From Pseudomonas sp. MIACH (lineage in GTDB: Bacteria; Pseudomonadota; Gammaproteobacteria; Pseudomonadales; Pseudomonadaceae), in NCBI RefSeq assembly GCF_001269925.1, contig NZ_LHVO01000033.1, positions 62,001-126,000 of the forward strand: a stretch of 64,000 nt of DNA, in the 5' to 3' direction. The position numbers and the translations under genes are program-made. The number at the start of each line of letters is the position of its first letter. Within the stretch, counting starts at the first letter, position 1. Shown here one piece after another: positions 20,521 through 28,607 of this stretch. Under the pieces are notes generated by a model. The model searched no databases, was not told the origin of the DNA, and saw only the letters and a list, made by a program, of their open reading frames with translations.

Positions 20521-21051
20521 ATGCTCAAGAGAATCACACTACTCGCCTTACTGGGAGCGACACTAACTGGTTGCGTCACAGCGCCACCGACGAACTTCTC
20601 AGTTCCAGGCGTCCAGCGGGCCACTACCCAGCAAGCATTAGAACTCAAGGCCGTTTCGGTTTCCTATGGCCTACCCAGCGAAGTCAAGGGCGACATTCCA
20701 ACCTACGGCGAAGGTTTCCCCATCCTGTGGGAGAAGTCGCTGGTGGAAGCGATAGACAAGGCTGGGGTGTTCAGCGACGACGCCCCGGAAAAGGTCAATA
20801 TCTTCGTCAAGGTGCTTGAGCTAGATCCCCCTGCGGGCGGCATTACTATGGTCACACCGGCACGGGCGCGTTACAGCGTTGTCAGCCGCCGCACAGGGAA
20901 GACTTTGTTTGAAAAGGAGGTCTACACCGAGGGCACTGTTCCACCGGGCTACGCCTTCTCCGGTCTGGTGCGCGTAAAGGAGTCGCTCAATCGTTCGGTG
21001 CAGGCAAACATTGCCCAGTTTCTTGAGTCGCTATCAGCAGCTAAGCTTTAG
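20521..21051 (+). CDS. Predicted lipoprotein of unknown function
   Basis: A 176-residue protein starting MLKRITLLALLGATLTGCVT: signal peptide with lipobox LTGC and acylated Cys18. The mature part is a compact mixed alpha/beta domain (SVSYGLPSEVKGDIPTYGEG, INIFVKVLELDPP-like strands, YSVVSRRTGKTLFEKEVY). No enzymatic motif is seen, and I do not recognise a characterised family. AAGGGACTTCGAC precedes the chosen ATG; a start at 20479 would bury the signal peptide. It sits between the integrase and a small protein gene 59 bp downstream. Lipoproteins on islands sometimes block superinfection or conjugation, but nothing here proves that. Confidence 0.7.
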   Translation: MLKRITLLALLGATLTGCVTAPPTNFSVPGVQRATTQQALELKAVSVSYGLPSEVKGDIPTYGEGFPILWEKSLVEAIDKAGVFSDDAPEKVNIFVKVLELDPPAGGITMVTPARARYSVVSRRTGKTLFEKEVYTEGTVPPGYAFSGLVRVKESLNRSVQANIAQFLESLSAAKL

Positions 21052-21109
21052 CAGTATGGCCCACCTTCCTCTGTAAGTCGGGCCGCACGCAAGCGCAATG
21101 GAGGCTGCC

Positions 21110-21331
21110 ATGGGAACAACCGAACATGAGAGACAGGCCGACGCCCACCGTGAAGTAATGGAGCGGCTGTGTCGTGAGTACGGCGAAGCCCTGAAGACCT
21201 ATGACATGGCGAAGGCGGCGGGGGATTCTGCTTTAGCCGCCCAGTTGGAGCTGGTCGTGGCTGAAAAGTCTAACGTTATGCAGGCCTACATGGAGCGCAA
21301 CCTGAAGGGCACTGACGCTGTCCTGCACTGA
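21110..21331 (+). CDS. Small hypothetical helical protein
   Basis: A 73-residue, charged, predicted all-helical protein (EHERQADAHREVMERLCREY, then YDMAKAAGDSALAAQLELVV). GGAGG at 21102-21106 fixes the ATG at 21110 rather than 21098. No family is recognised. It could share a transcript with the lipoprotein upstream. A weak GGATGGG...CCCATCC hairpin separates it from the convergent rnhA gene. Confidence 0.55.
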   Translation: MGTTEHERQADAHREVMERLCREYGEALKTYDMAKAAGDSALAAQLELVVAEKSNVMQAYMERNLKGTDAVLH

Positions 21332-21389
21332 AGCCCTAGCGAAAACGACAGGGGGATGGGCACAGAAGCCCCATCCACCCCGTCAGTGT

Positions 21390-21878
21390 TTACGCTGCCT
21401 CGCCCGCCACGGTCAGTTCATGGACGTACTCGCCGTTGGCTCCACGACAGGCCAGCGTGTCCGCTTCCTCGTTGCCCCGGTTGCCGGTGTGCCCCTCGAC
21501 CCATACGAAAGTCACCTCCCGTTGCTCTATGAGCTGGTCGATTTGCTCCCATAGGTCGCGGTGCGCAACAGACTTCTTGCTACTGTTCTTCCAGCCCTTG
21601 GCCTTCCAGTTGGGCAGCCATTCGTTTGCCCCTTTGACCACAAGCTGGGAGTCGCTGTACAGGGTGATAGGCATTGGGTTATTGCAACGCTTCAGTGCCT
21701 CCAGGGCTGCCAGCAGTTCGGCTCTATTGTTGGTCTGAGGCTGGCCACGGGGGACCGGAGCGGCAAGCTTCAATGTCTTTCCTTCGGCGTTGGTGATGTA
21801 GGCGCCCCAGCCTGCTTTGGCATTCGGTTTACCGTTGTTCGGGCAGGCGCCGTCGACGTAAGCAATGTACGTGGTCAT
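21390..21878 (-). CDS. rnhA: Ribonuclease HI (island copy)
   Basis: A 162-residue RNase HI that cuts the RNA strand of RNA-DNA hybrids. The carboxylate active site is complete: D9 (YVDGACPNNG), E54 (NNRAELLAAL), D76 (YSDSQLV) and D140 (NEEADTLA), with H130 in EGHTGN on the mobile loop. The basic handle WKAKGWKNSSKK is present. This is not the housekeeping locus, so it is probably a second, island-borne enzyme. With the RepL-like gene downstream, primer processing during replication is a reasonable guess. Confidence 0.92.
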   Translation of the reverse strand: MTTYIAYVDGACPNNGKPNAKAGWGAYITNAEGKTLKLAAPVPRGQPQTNNRAELLAALEALKRCNNPMPITLYSDSQLVVKGANEWLPNWKAKGWKNSSKKSVAHRDLWEQIDQLIEQREVTFVWVEGHTGNRGNEEADTLACRGANGEYVHELTVAGEAA

Positions 21879-22332
21879 GGATTGATGTCCTTTGATAATG
21901 GTGTTTTGGTAGCTACCGAAGAAGTCGGCTGCTAGACGTGAGGAGTTTTACGTTGAGGGGTAAAGCGCACCGGACCAATTCCCGACATAGGTACAGGTGG
22001 ACCGCTACGGTGAAAGACCAGGTTATCGTTGGGGGAAGTTCAGGGGCGGCCGTGGTAGACGGCAGTAGCGAAGCTGCTGTCGGCTGCCCAGCGAGGACGA
22101 CCAACAAGTAAGGAAGGCTTAGAGGGTGGTGTTCGTAGTCAATCCCATAGAAAGAAAGACTGAGTTTTTACTTTGGTTGGAAACTAACGACCTTGTCCCC
22201 TTAGCTGGTCGGGATTGTTGGTCAGGCTCGATAGACCCAAACAGCAGCTGCGCTACTGCCCGGTTCACGCCTGCCCTCAGTTGTCTGCTTATATAATATC
22301 TAGCAGGAAATTGAGGTCCCGTAATACAAGGG
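21879..22332. other. Island gap with no convincing gene
   Basis: These 454 bp lie between the rnhA start and the end of the RepL-like gene. Short open frames exist, but none has a ribosome-binding site or recognisable product. The right part (22,260-22,330) is AT-richer. It must contain the rnhA promoter, but no clear -35/-10 pair was seen. Confidence 0.5.
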
Positions 22333-22983
22333 CTACAGGCCAGTTCGACCGCCAAATTCGGCGGGGCTAATGCCAAGCCAATCCGAGTACGCAGCGTCAC
22401 GGCCTTGGAGGTCGCCTCTCCAGGCGTACCAGGGATGAACCGTGATACGTGTTGGCCATTGGCGTCCTTGGGCCTTGCGCTTCACTATGTTCATGCTTTC
22501 CAAGTCCTTGAGCGCGCGCTCAACCGACCTTTGTGGTGTGTCCAAAGCCTTTGCCAGATCTTCAATGCGGCCGAACCAGTAGTTTCTTCCAGACAGGTTC
22601 TGAGCAAGGTGGCTCAGCGTGCAAACAGCATTTTTTGTGGCGCAGGTACGAAGCAGGTCAAGTGCTTTTTTTGCGCTGAAGTACTTTTTGTTTAGCCAGG
22701 CGTCAAATGGAATCAGAGCTTCAATAAGTTCCTCACTGTCCCTTGCTTGTGTCGGGAGCTTGGTGTCGAGACCTACGTAAACTTCGATCCTACTTACGAC
22801 TCTGTGCCTAGGAAGCTTGCGAGTGGAGTGGAGGATTAGACCGGTATTTGGGTCCACAAAGTACATGTGGTTCCCGACGGTGACAGCGATGGACGGTCTG
22901 CCTGCTGTTGGTTTGAATCGAGTGTTAGTGTCTTGGTCGCTGCGTTGCGGAGCAAGGTCAACATTCATGTTAATTGCGTCCAT
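22333..22983 (-). CDS. RepL-like winged-helix protein, possible replication initiator
   Basis: A 216-residue protein. The N-terminal half has HMYFVDPNTGLILHS. The C-terminal half is a winged helix: GRIEDLAKALDTPQRSVERALKDLESMNIVKR, then a wing and TRITVHPWYAWRGD. The FVDPxTG element, the winged helix and the (N/H)PxxxWRGD ending resemble the RepL family of plasmid replication proteins. That match is remembered by eye and is not tested. It starts directly after the stop of the 81-aa gene, so the two form an operon. It could instead be a transcription factor. Confidence 0.6.
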   Translation of the reverse strand: MDAINMNVDLAPQRSDQDTNTRFKPTAGRPSIAVTVGNHMYFVDPNTGLILHSTRKLPRHRVVSRIEVYVGLDTKLPTQARDSEELIEALIPFDAWLNKKYFSAKKALDLLRTCATKNAVCTLSHLAQNLSGRNYWFGRIEDLAKALDTPQRSVERALKDLESMNIVKRKAQGRQWPTRITVHPWYAWRGDLQGRDAAYSDWLGISPAEFGGRTGL

Positions 22984-23229
22984 TCAGCGACTCCGCACAA
23001 CTGAGCCCAGGGTGCGCCAGTAAGGCGCCTCCAGGTCGGACTTGAGGAGCTCGAGCATGTCTGCGTCGCTCCACGTAAGGCCAGTGACCAGAGCCAGCTC
23101 CAGGGCTTCAGCAAGCCGTGTGTCGCGCCCTTTACGCCCACTGATAGCAGTGGCAAGACAGGTCAGGCGGGCAATGTGGTCCGCACGTAGGTGTAGATTG
23201 AGGCGCACAAGGCGCACGGGTTGTTTCAT
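22984..23229 (-). CDS. Small DNA-binding-like protein preceding the RepL-like gene
   Basis: 81 residues, starting MKQPVRLVRLNLHLRADHIA. A short basic beta-strand-like N-terminus is followed by two helices (HIARLTCLATAISGRKG and TRLAEALELALVTG). This resembles the ribbon-helix-helix copy-control or partner proteins of plasmids, although the match is not close. Its stop codon abuts the RepL-like ATG. Longer in-frame starts exist up to 23352, but their sequence looks non-coding. A role in copy or expression control is inferred from context. Confidence 0.5.
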   Translation of the reverse strand: MKQPVRLVRLNLHLRADHIARLTCLATAISGRKGRDTRLAEALELALVTGLTWSDADMLELLKSDLEAPYWRTLGSVVRSR

Positions 23230-23761
23230 GGGATAGAGGTCCAGTGATAGCGAACGCCAAAGCCCCGCCATGGGGTTCCAGGCAGGGTCAATGGTTTGCA
23301 GAAGTTGGGTTTTGAGGTGCAGCCGGACGGGACGCCGGTGCGGGTTACACAAGGAAGGGCCCTAATTCCCCCTAGATCGTTTAAGGGGGCGACGGGTGCT
23401 TTCTACAAGGACTGGCGTTAATTGCCGCTTTATTGGCTGAAGCCCAGCAGGGCCAAGGGTTACAGAGGAATCGGCGGGGTGTTGTGCGAAGGTGGAGATT
23501 CTGCCAATTGTCTGAGTGCATTTGGCCCTTTTCACGCATTTGCTTGAAAGGAAAAGTTGATGCGCGACAGGAGCCTTATCCAGTGATAGCAAATGCAGGT
23601 GCCATGCCGGCGTGAGTAATGGATTGCACTAAGGACGATTGCGCCAGAGCTGGGTGCGGTGACGGATGTCACCAGTACAAGGAAGGGCGAAATATCGACC
23701 GGAAAGCTGCCAACCTTAACAAACCGAAAAATGGACGGACCGGCAGCTCCTGGTAGCCTGC
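23230..23761. other. Island non-coding region upstream of the rep-like pair
   Basis: 532 bp without a supported gene. Visible structure includes GGTGAC-ggat-GTCACC, a perfect dyad at 23658-23673, and the word ACAAGGAAGGGC, which occurs here around 23680 and again around 23350. As it precedes the rep-like operon, it is the natural place for its promoter and possibly an origin. No iteron array of the classical kind was found. Confidence 0.45.
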
Positions 23762-24136
23762 CTAGCCTTTGACGGTGTTGAGCCCGTGATGAGTGTTGTC
23801 CTGGGGGGCTGGCGCCCTCCACCCGGCGCGCCAGAGATTACGGTTAGCAGTAGCGTCACCGTCGTGCTTGTACTTGTGTTCTGAACCACGGGCCTTCATG
23901 TGCACCGGGAGAACTATCAGGCCCGTTTTGAGATATTCCTCGAGCAGGTGCTTGGCCTGGGTTATGACCTTCTTTCTTGGCAGTCCACCGTTCTTTGCTG
24001 CTCTGAGCGCAGAACCATTCATTTGAAGAGCCTTATAGATGCAAAGCTTGTGAAGAAGCTTGTAAGCACTTTCACCACCGCTGATTTTAACCCCAGCAGT
24101 TTTGAGCTCATCAATTACCAGTTGAAATGGATGCAC
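23762..24136 (-). CDS. Hypothetical protein with a possible Fis-type helix-turn-helix
   Basis: 124 residues from a GTG start. GGAGG sits seven bases upstream of this codon, which favours it over a start nine codons further up. The N-terminus is HPFQLVIDELKTAGVKISGG. The middle, ALQMNGSALRAAKNGGLPRKK, then VITQAKHLLEEYLKTG, could be a helix-turn-helix of the kind seen in Fis-like proteins. The tail is basic and looks disordered. No family is recognised, and there is no close operon partner on its strand. Confidence 0.5.
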   Translation of the reverse strand: MHPFQLVIDELKTAGVKISGGESAYKLLHKLCIYKALQMNGSALRAAKNGGLPRKKVITQAKHLLEEYLKTGLIVLPVHMKARGSEHKYKHDGDATANRNLWRAGWRAPAPQDNTHHGLNTVKG

Positions 24137-24569
24137 ATCTAAACCTCCAGCTTCGGCCTTCACACTCTAGATTTTTACGTCGGCTGACAACCCGCCTCAC
24201 GTTCTTGAGCGTTGCGCCATTGGATTTGGCTGGGCGGTTTTCTTCGACATTTGGGCCCCGCCCAGGTTTTGGGAGAGCCATTTTTAGCAGTCTTGAAGGT
24301 TCCGAAACAGTCTGTTTAGGAAGTGTGATAACGTTCAGTCTGTGACCTGTAACCCATGTAGCTACGGGCCTCAGTTATGCGTCGACATCAACGATCCCGG
24401 AACCGGGATTGTCTATTCCTACAGGACTGGAGACCGTCTAGGTAGTCAGCGGCGAAGCTAGTCAGCATTACAACATGCTCAAGACCGCTTCCATGACTGA
24501 TCCGGTGAAACCTGAAGCGTCGTTGCTCGTGATAGCTGACGTCCCTCTGAGCGGAACTTATGAGCGCAC
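24137..24569. other. Island non-coding region with a 16-bp palindrome
   Basis: 433 bp between the end of the resolvase gene and the 124-aa gene. It holds the palindrome ATCCCGGAACCGGGAT (24394-24409), a plausible operator or terminator stem with no T-run. Short frames on both strands have no initiation signals. Confidence 0.45.
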
Positions 24570-25148
24570 TCAAGCGATACTTTGGGAAGTTCTGCAAGCC
24601 CGTTTAACAGTGGCTATCGAAACTTTCCAGTGCTCAGCAGTAGCTGCAATGCTTGAGCCTGTCTCCTTCCTCCATGCGGCAATAGCCAGGTCGTCGTGTT
24701 TCTTGGGAGCACCCAGCTTTCGACCGTCAGCCTTGGCTTTCTCAATGCCGGCCATTTGTCGGGCCCGGATGTTCTCCCTCTCCAATTCGGCAACGCCGGC
24801 CAGGAGTGTCAGCATTAATTTCCCCGTAGGGCTGGATAGATCGAAGCCTTCCCGCATGGATATAACCGTGATTCCCTTAGACTTCAGTGCTTCGACCGTC
24901 TCCAAAACGTCGATTGTGCTCCGCCCCAGTCGGTCAATTGCGGAGACCACAACGATGTCGCCTTTCCTTGCGTAGCTGAACAGCGCTGAGAAGCCTTTCC
25001 GATGCAAAGCCTTCGTTGTGCCGCTTGTGGCTTCGTCGGTGAACCAGCCGTCATCCGAGACGTTGTAGCGCTGGTTGATAGAGTGGCGCTGTGCCTCGAC
25101 GGACTGACCATCGGAGCTGACGCGGGCATAGGCAATGGTGGCGGACAT
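24570..25148 (-). CDS. Serine recombinase of the resolvase/invertase family
   Basis: A 192-residue protein starting MSATIAYARVSSDGQS, which contains the catalytic serine (S11) motif YARVS. Further hallmarks are VVVSAIDRLGRST (catalytic arginines), SPTGKLMLTLLAGVAELERENIRARQ (long dimerisation helix E) and a C-terminal helix-turn-helix (SSIAATAEHWKVSIATVKRA). An in-frame extension of 12 codons lacks the family start. Res-like dyads lie just upstream. Resolvases of this type separate cointegrates or dimers of plasmids and transposons, consistent with a plasmid-like past for this element. Confidence 0.92.
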   Translation of the reverse strand: MSATIAYARVSSDGQSVEAQRHSINQRYNVSDDGWFTDEATSGTTKALHRKGFSALFSYARKGDIVVVSAIDRLGRSTIDVLETVEALKSKGITVISMREGFDLSSPTGKLMLTLLAGVAELERENIRARQMAGIEKAKADGRKLGAPKKHDDLAIAAWRKETGSSIAATAEHWKVSIATVKRACRTSQSIA

Positions 25149-25173
25149 GGACGGGTTTACCTGGCTCAGAACG

Positions 25174-25298
25174 TTAGCTCGCAAATCTACGACATGGCTC
25201 GTATAAAATCAACACATCTGAGCTAGCGTGGAGACGCCGAATCTTCATCATCGTCAAACGCCTCCCGGCTTAGCTCATAAGGTGTACTTACTGAGCTA
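25174..25298. other. Res-like dyad cluster upstream of the resolvase
   Basis: Two inverted repeats of TAGCTCA/TGAGCTA type: TGGCTCG (25195-25201) with TGAGCTA (25219-25225), 31 bp overall, and TAGCTCA (25271-25277) with TGAGCTA (25292-25298), 28 bp overall. A further half, TTAGCTC, is at 25174-25180. Spacing and size fit subsites I and II of a resolvase res site. Confidence 0.6.
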
Positions 25299-25691
25299 GG
25301 TCAGGCGGAGAGGGGGCGCTTCGATTCCGTTTTATCAACGGGGAAATAGATTCCGGACCCTGGAGTGTAGTGACGACCAGACGTGTGTATTGAGATAGAG
25401 CATTCCCCCGATGTCGTGGCGTTTTCCACCTCCCCAGGGGGGGGAATAAGCAGAAGCAAATATTACTAAATGGGATATAGATTTTTGCTCAAAAAATAGT
25501 CACAAGTGGTTGGGCTCTCGTCCGTCGTCGCGTTGCTAAGAGTCCTCTCCGCTAAAGGAGAAGCTGAAGAACGAAACGGATGGCTCTAGCTTAGAATAAA
25601 CATCCATTCCTCTATCGTACGGAGGCGTCTCTTGTGGTTAGATGCCGCTTACCAGTAGGTAATCTTTACTCTGATGGATCAAGAGGCACGC
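25299..25691. other. Upstream region of the nuclease-STAND gene
   Basis: A 393-bp AT-rich, gene-free stretch. It contains CCTCCCCAGGGGGGGG near 25,430, an A/T-rich block at about 25,460-25,500 (TATTACTAAATGGGATATAG) that could supply a promoter, and CCTCTCCGCTAAAGGAGAAG near 25,545, a small hairpin. The regulator is unknown. Confidence 0.4.
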
Positions 25692-28418
25692 ATGACCGAC
25701 CATTCACCAGCATTCGACATTTCGCCGCCCAGAATCGTTATTGTAGCTAAGGGCGACACCCCCCAGTCTCAAGCAACCGCTAGGGGGCATTTATTTGAGA
25801 AGTTTGTCGCGAAGCTATTTGGTGCATACGGTTGTGAAGAACCACGGACGGAGAACCTCAACGTACGTCAGAATGGGTATGAGCTTGACATATCTACCAA
25901 GATTGTTTTGTCCAGGGAGTCGGCAATTGCTGAATGTAAAGCCTATAGTTCACCGCTCCAGTTAAAGGAGTTAAGTAATTTTTACGGGAAGCTTTCTACG
26001 GCCCGACTTGATGAGCCAGCTGTACATGGATGGTTTGTTGCAATTCCCGGGCTAACTGCGGACGGGAATCGAATGGCGAAAAAAATAGAAGGCGCAGACC
26101 CGCGTTTTCGTTTGATAACCGTTCTTGACATATATCAGCTTGTATTGAGAAACCGCTGGGTAAAAGAGTTGACCCCTGAGAGTGGTGCAATTCTATCGGA
26201 TTATGGTGTTCTTATCACTGAAGCTGGCTTGTACACAGTTGCGAAGCAATTGGATCCTACTACAAGAATGCCGGTTAAAATTTTATTCCGGTCCGGCGGC
26301 GCTCCTTTAGATTTAGAAAGTGTCAACTTGCTTGGTTCAAGTGACTACGGCGCTGGCTTGCCTGTACATGATTGCGACGCCACATCCCAAGTAATTCCAA
26401 GTTCCGCAAGCGTGGAAGCTCCAGCATTAGTGACAGTAGTGGGGAGTAGGGAAGATTTTGAGTATCAGTTTCCCGCAGCCCCTGAATTTTTCGTGGGTCG
26501 AAAAGATATTTTACAGCGGATTAAGAAGGCAAGTGAAGATGCCGGTTTAAAAGGTAGTGTTGTTGTCTTGAATGCTCAGTCAGGTTGGGGCAAAAGCTCA
26601 CTCGCCTTGCGCCTAGCTCATCAGGCGGAGAAAAGTGGTGGCGCAGCTGTGGTTTTCGATACACGAACTGCTACTACTCCGGCGTATGTTGCAGCGGCTT
26701 TGCGCCGGGCTTTAACGCAAGCAGAGGCGAAAGGTAATCTTGTCCTACCAGTAGAGTCTTCTTTCGCCTCACTTCAAAGTGCAATCAGTACCATAAGGCT
26801 ATGTGTATGGAGTTCTCATGCGCCGTTGGCTATTTTTTTCGATCAGTTTGAGAACGTATTTAGGGATCCAAGGTTAACGCAAGAGTTTCGCGATCTAGCT
26901 TTGGCTGTTAGGGAACTGCCGGTCCCTATTTTACTGGGGTTCTCTTGGAAGACAGATTTGGTAGGCCTTACAGAGAGCTACCCTTATCGATTGCGAGACG
27001 AGATTCGCGGTGTGGCAAATGTCATTTCTATAGAGCCCTTCGGTCCGAAAGATGTTGGTACTCTTTTAGCGCGTTTGGCGAAGGCAGCACAAACTTCATT
27101 GTCGACGGATCTTAAACAGCGATTAAGGGAGTATTCTCAGGGGTTGCCATGGCTGCTTAAAAAGCTCGCAAGCCACATTTTGAAGCAGCTGCAAGCGGGG
27201 ACGACCGAAGAGACTTTGCTGTCTGAGTCTTTGAATATTGAGGAGCTGTTCGAACAGGATTTGGCGGGTTTGCAGTCAGCAGAAATTGATGCGCTGAAGA
27301 CCATTGCACGAGAAGCTCCGGTTTTGGTTAGTGATATTGTTGAACGAGTGAGTCCTGATGTAATTCAGTCTCTAGTTGACCAGCGTTTAATTGTCCGTGT
27401 TGGTGAAAGAGTCGATGTTTATTGGGATATTTTTCGGGAGTTTTTAATTAGTGGTAAGGTTGCTGTAGAAGATACCTATATCCTGCGGATGCGCCCGCCT
27501 TCAACTTCCAAGCTGCTACAATACTTGGTTTCTAAAGGTGGCGAGGTCACTGCCGCTGAAGCTGCTCAGCACTTGTCTATGTCCCTGCACGTGGTGTTCA
27601 ATACGTCTAGAGAGCTGCGTCAGTTAGGTATATTAGTGCCTAAATCAGGTTCGATGCTGTTGGCGGAGCAGTTTAGGTCGGGCGTCATTGTTGAGTCCGA
27701 TTTAAGGGCTCGCGTTGCGAAAGCGCTGAAACGTCATACGGTATTTACTAAGATTCAAGAGGTTATTGGTCTTGCGTCTATTCCGGAAATTAGCATTGAT
27801 ACACTCGCTCGAGAAATGCCCGCCTTGTTTCCAGCATTGGAAGCTACGCACAATACTTGGCGTATATATGCCCTGTCTTTCATTTCTTGGTTGGACTATT
27901 CAGGCTTGATGCAGCTTCGGGGGCAGTTCCTAGGCCCATCGAAAACCACTCCCTCCACCAATATTCTTGGTAGGATTGAGCCCGGAAGGCGGACTAGGAC
28001 ATTTCCTCAGTGTAGTCCACAACCCGCCCTTGAATATTTGCGCAGTAGGGTTTCATTGTCCCCTTCGACATTCAGTAGTTCTGTAGAGCAGAAGGCTCAA
28101 AATGATTTAATACTATTGGGCGTTTTAGATGTAAAAAACGAACTTGTTAATACGAGTTTAGCATCCAAGCTGTTAAATCCAGAATCAATGCAGGATGCGC
28201 TACTGGAAGCTTTACACTGTGTGCCAGGTGGCGCCGCTGCGATTAGTTTATTAAAGGCGAATAGCTCTTCAGACGCGATGTCTGTCGGTGAAGTGCTTCG
28301 CGATGCCTATGGGGCGCGTTGGGCTGACGCAACGAAGAGAATTGCCGGTACTAAGTTTCGAGCTTGGGTTGCGCATGCGGGGTTGGAGGTCGTAAAGGCG
28401 AGGAAAGCGGTAATTTGA
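25692..28418 (+). CDS. PD-(D/E)xK (Mrr-like) nuclease fused to a STAND-type NTPase; candidate antiviral effector
   Basis: 908 residues. The N-terminal nuclease-like domain (~30-130) has GHLFEKFVAKLF (E36), NGYELDIS (D66) and AIAECKAY (E81-x-K83), the E/D/ExK pattern of Mrr-type endonucleases. After a ~120-residue linker comes FFVGRKDIL (267-), then Walker A NAQSGWGKSS (294-303) and Walker B IFFDQFENVF (D384; the DQFE form is common in nSTAND1-type NTPases). Two winged-helix-like segments follow (~535-595; ~600-670, KLLQYLVSKGGEVTAAEAAQ), then a C-terminal region without recognised repeats, possibly the sensor. The start has AGAGG just upstream. It is AT-richer than its neighbours and has no partner gene. 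The function is inferred from domain logic; a transposition or repair ATPase is the alternative. Confidence 0.75.
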   Translation: MTDHSPAFDISPPRIVIVAKGDTPQSQATARGHLFEKFVAKLFGAYGCEEPRTENLNVRQNGYELDISTKIVLSRESAIAECKAYSSPLQLKELSNFYGKLSTARLDEPAVHGWFVAIPGLTADGNRMAKKIEGADPRFRLITVLDIYQLVLRNRWVKELTPESGAILSDYGVLITEAGLYTVAKQLDPTTRMPVKILFRSGGAPLDLESVNLLGSSDYGAGLPVHDCDATSQVIPSSASVEAPALVTVVGSREDFEYQFPAAPEFFVGRKDILQRIKKASEDAGLKGSVVVLNAQSGWGKSSLALRLAHQAEKSGGAAVVFDTRTATTPAYVAAALRRALTQAEAKGNLVLPVESSFASLQSAISTIRLCVWSSHAPLAIFFDQFENVFRDPRLTQEFRDLALAVRELPVPILLGFSWKTDLVGLTESYPYRLRDEIRGVANVISIEPFGPKDVGTLLARLAKAAQTSLSTDLKQRLREYSQGLPWLLKKLASHILKQLQAGTTEETLLSESLNIEELFEQDLAGLQSAEIDALKTIAREAPVLVSDIVERVSPDVIQSLVDQRLIVRVGERVDVYWDIFREFLISGKVAVEDTYILRMRPPSTSKLLQYLVSKGGEVTAAEAAQHLSMSLHVVFNTSRELRQLGILVPKSGSMLLAEQFRSGVIVESDLRARVAKALKRHTVFTKIQEVIGLASIPEISIDTLAREMPALFPALEATHNTWRIYALSFISWLDYSGLMQLRGQFLGPSKTTPSTNILGRIEPGRRTRTFPQCSPQPALEYLRSRVSLSPSTFSSSVEQKAQNDLILLGVLDVKNELVNTSLASKLLNPESMQDALLEALHCVPGGAAAISLLKANSSSDAMSVGEVLRDAYGARWADATKRIAGTKFRAWVAHAGLEVVKARKAVI

Positions 28419-28473
28419 TTTCGGCAGGGCTGGGCTTTAGGTTTCAAGAAACGGCTCGGCTTTTTGGGTTTCA

Positions 28474-28506
28474 GGTGGTACAAAAGGGAGGCAGATAGGT
28501 GATACA
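28474..28506. other. Putative integrase arm-type sites, right end
   Basis: GGTGGTACAA (28474-28483) and GTGATACA (28499-28506) repeat the two words found at the left end, in the same orientation. They lie about 100-130 bp inside attR. Confidence 0.5.
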
Positions 28507-28607
28507 AATGGCTTGCGCGGCGCCCCTTCACACGCCTTACAATGACGCCAAATTCACATCCGCGTGATGGTGATGAATCGTACGGAGCATCGCTTGGAAG
28601 CTCTAGG

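Larger units (their letters stand above)
18862..28607. mobile_element. 9.7-kb integrative genomic island in ffs
   Basis: The element lies between the 116-bp repeats. It carries, in order, a tyrosine integrase, a lipoprotein, a small protein, RNase HI, a RepL-like protein with a small partner, an unknown 124-aa protein, a serine resolvase with res-like dyads, and a nuclease-STAND NTPase. Base composition of 22-28 kb is visibly AT-richer than the flanks. No conjugation, capsid or tail genes are present, so it is an integrative element dependent on others for transfer, or a plasmid-derived island. Inverse-oriented minus-strand genes occupy the middle and plus-strand genes the ends. Confidence 0.9.

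Noticed and set aside
21913..22107. Minus-strand frame of 64 codons in the island gap
   Set aside because: No ribosome-binding site and no recognisable composition. Reported as a gap instead.
23532..23822. Minus-strand frame of 96 codons upstream of the rep-like pair
   Set aside because: It has a basic, low-complexity translation, overlaps the end of the 124-aa gene in another frame and has no start signal.
24475..24975. Plus-strand frame of 166 codons opposite the serine recombinase
   Set aside because: The recombinase on the minus strand has catalytic and DNA-binding motifs; the plus frame is its shadow.
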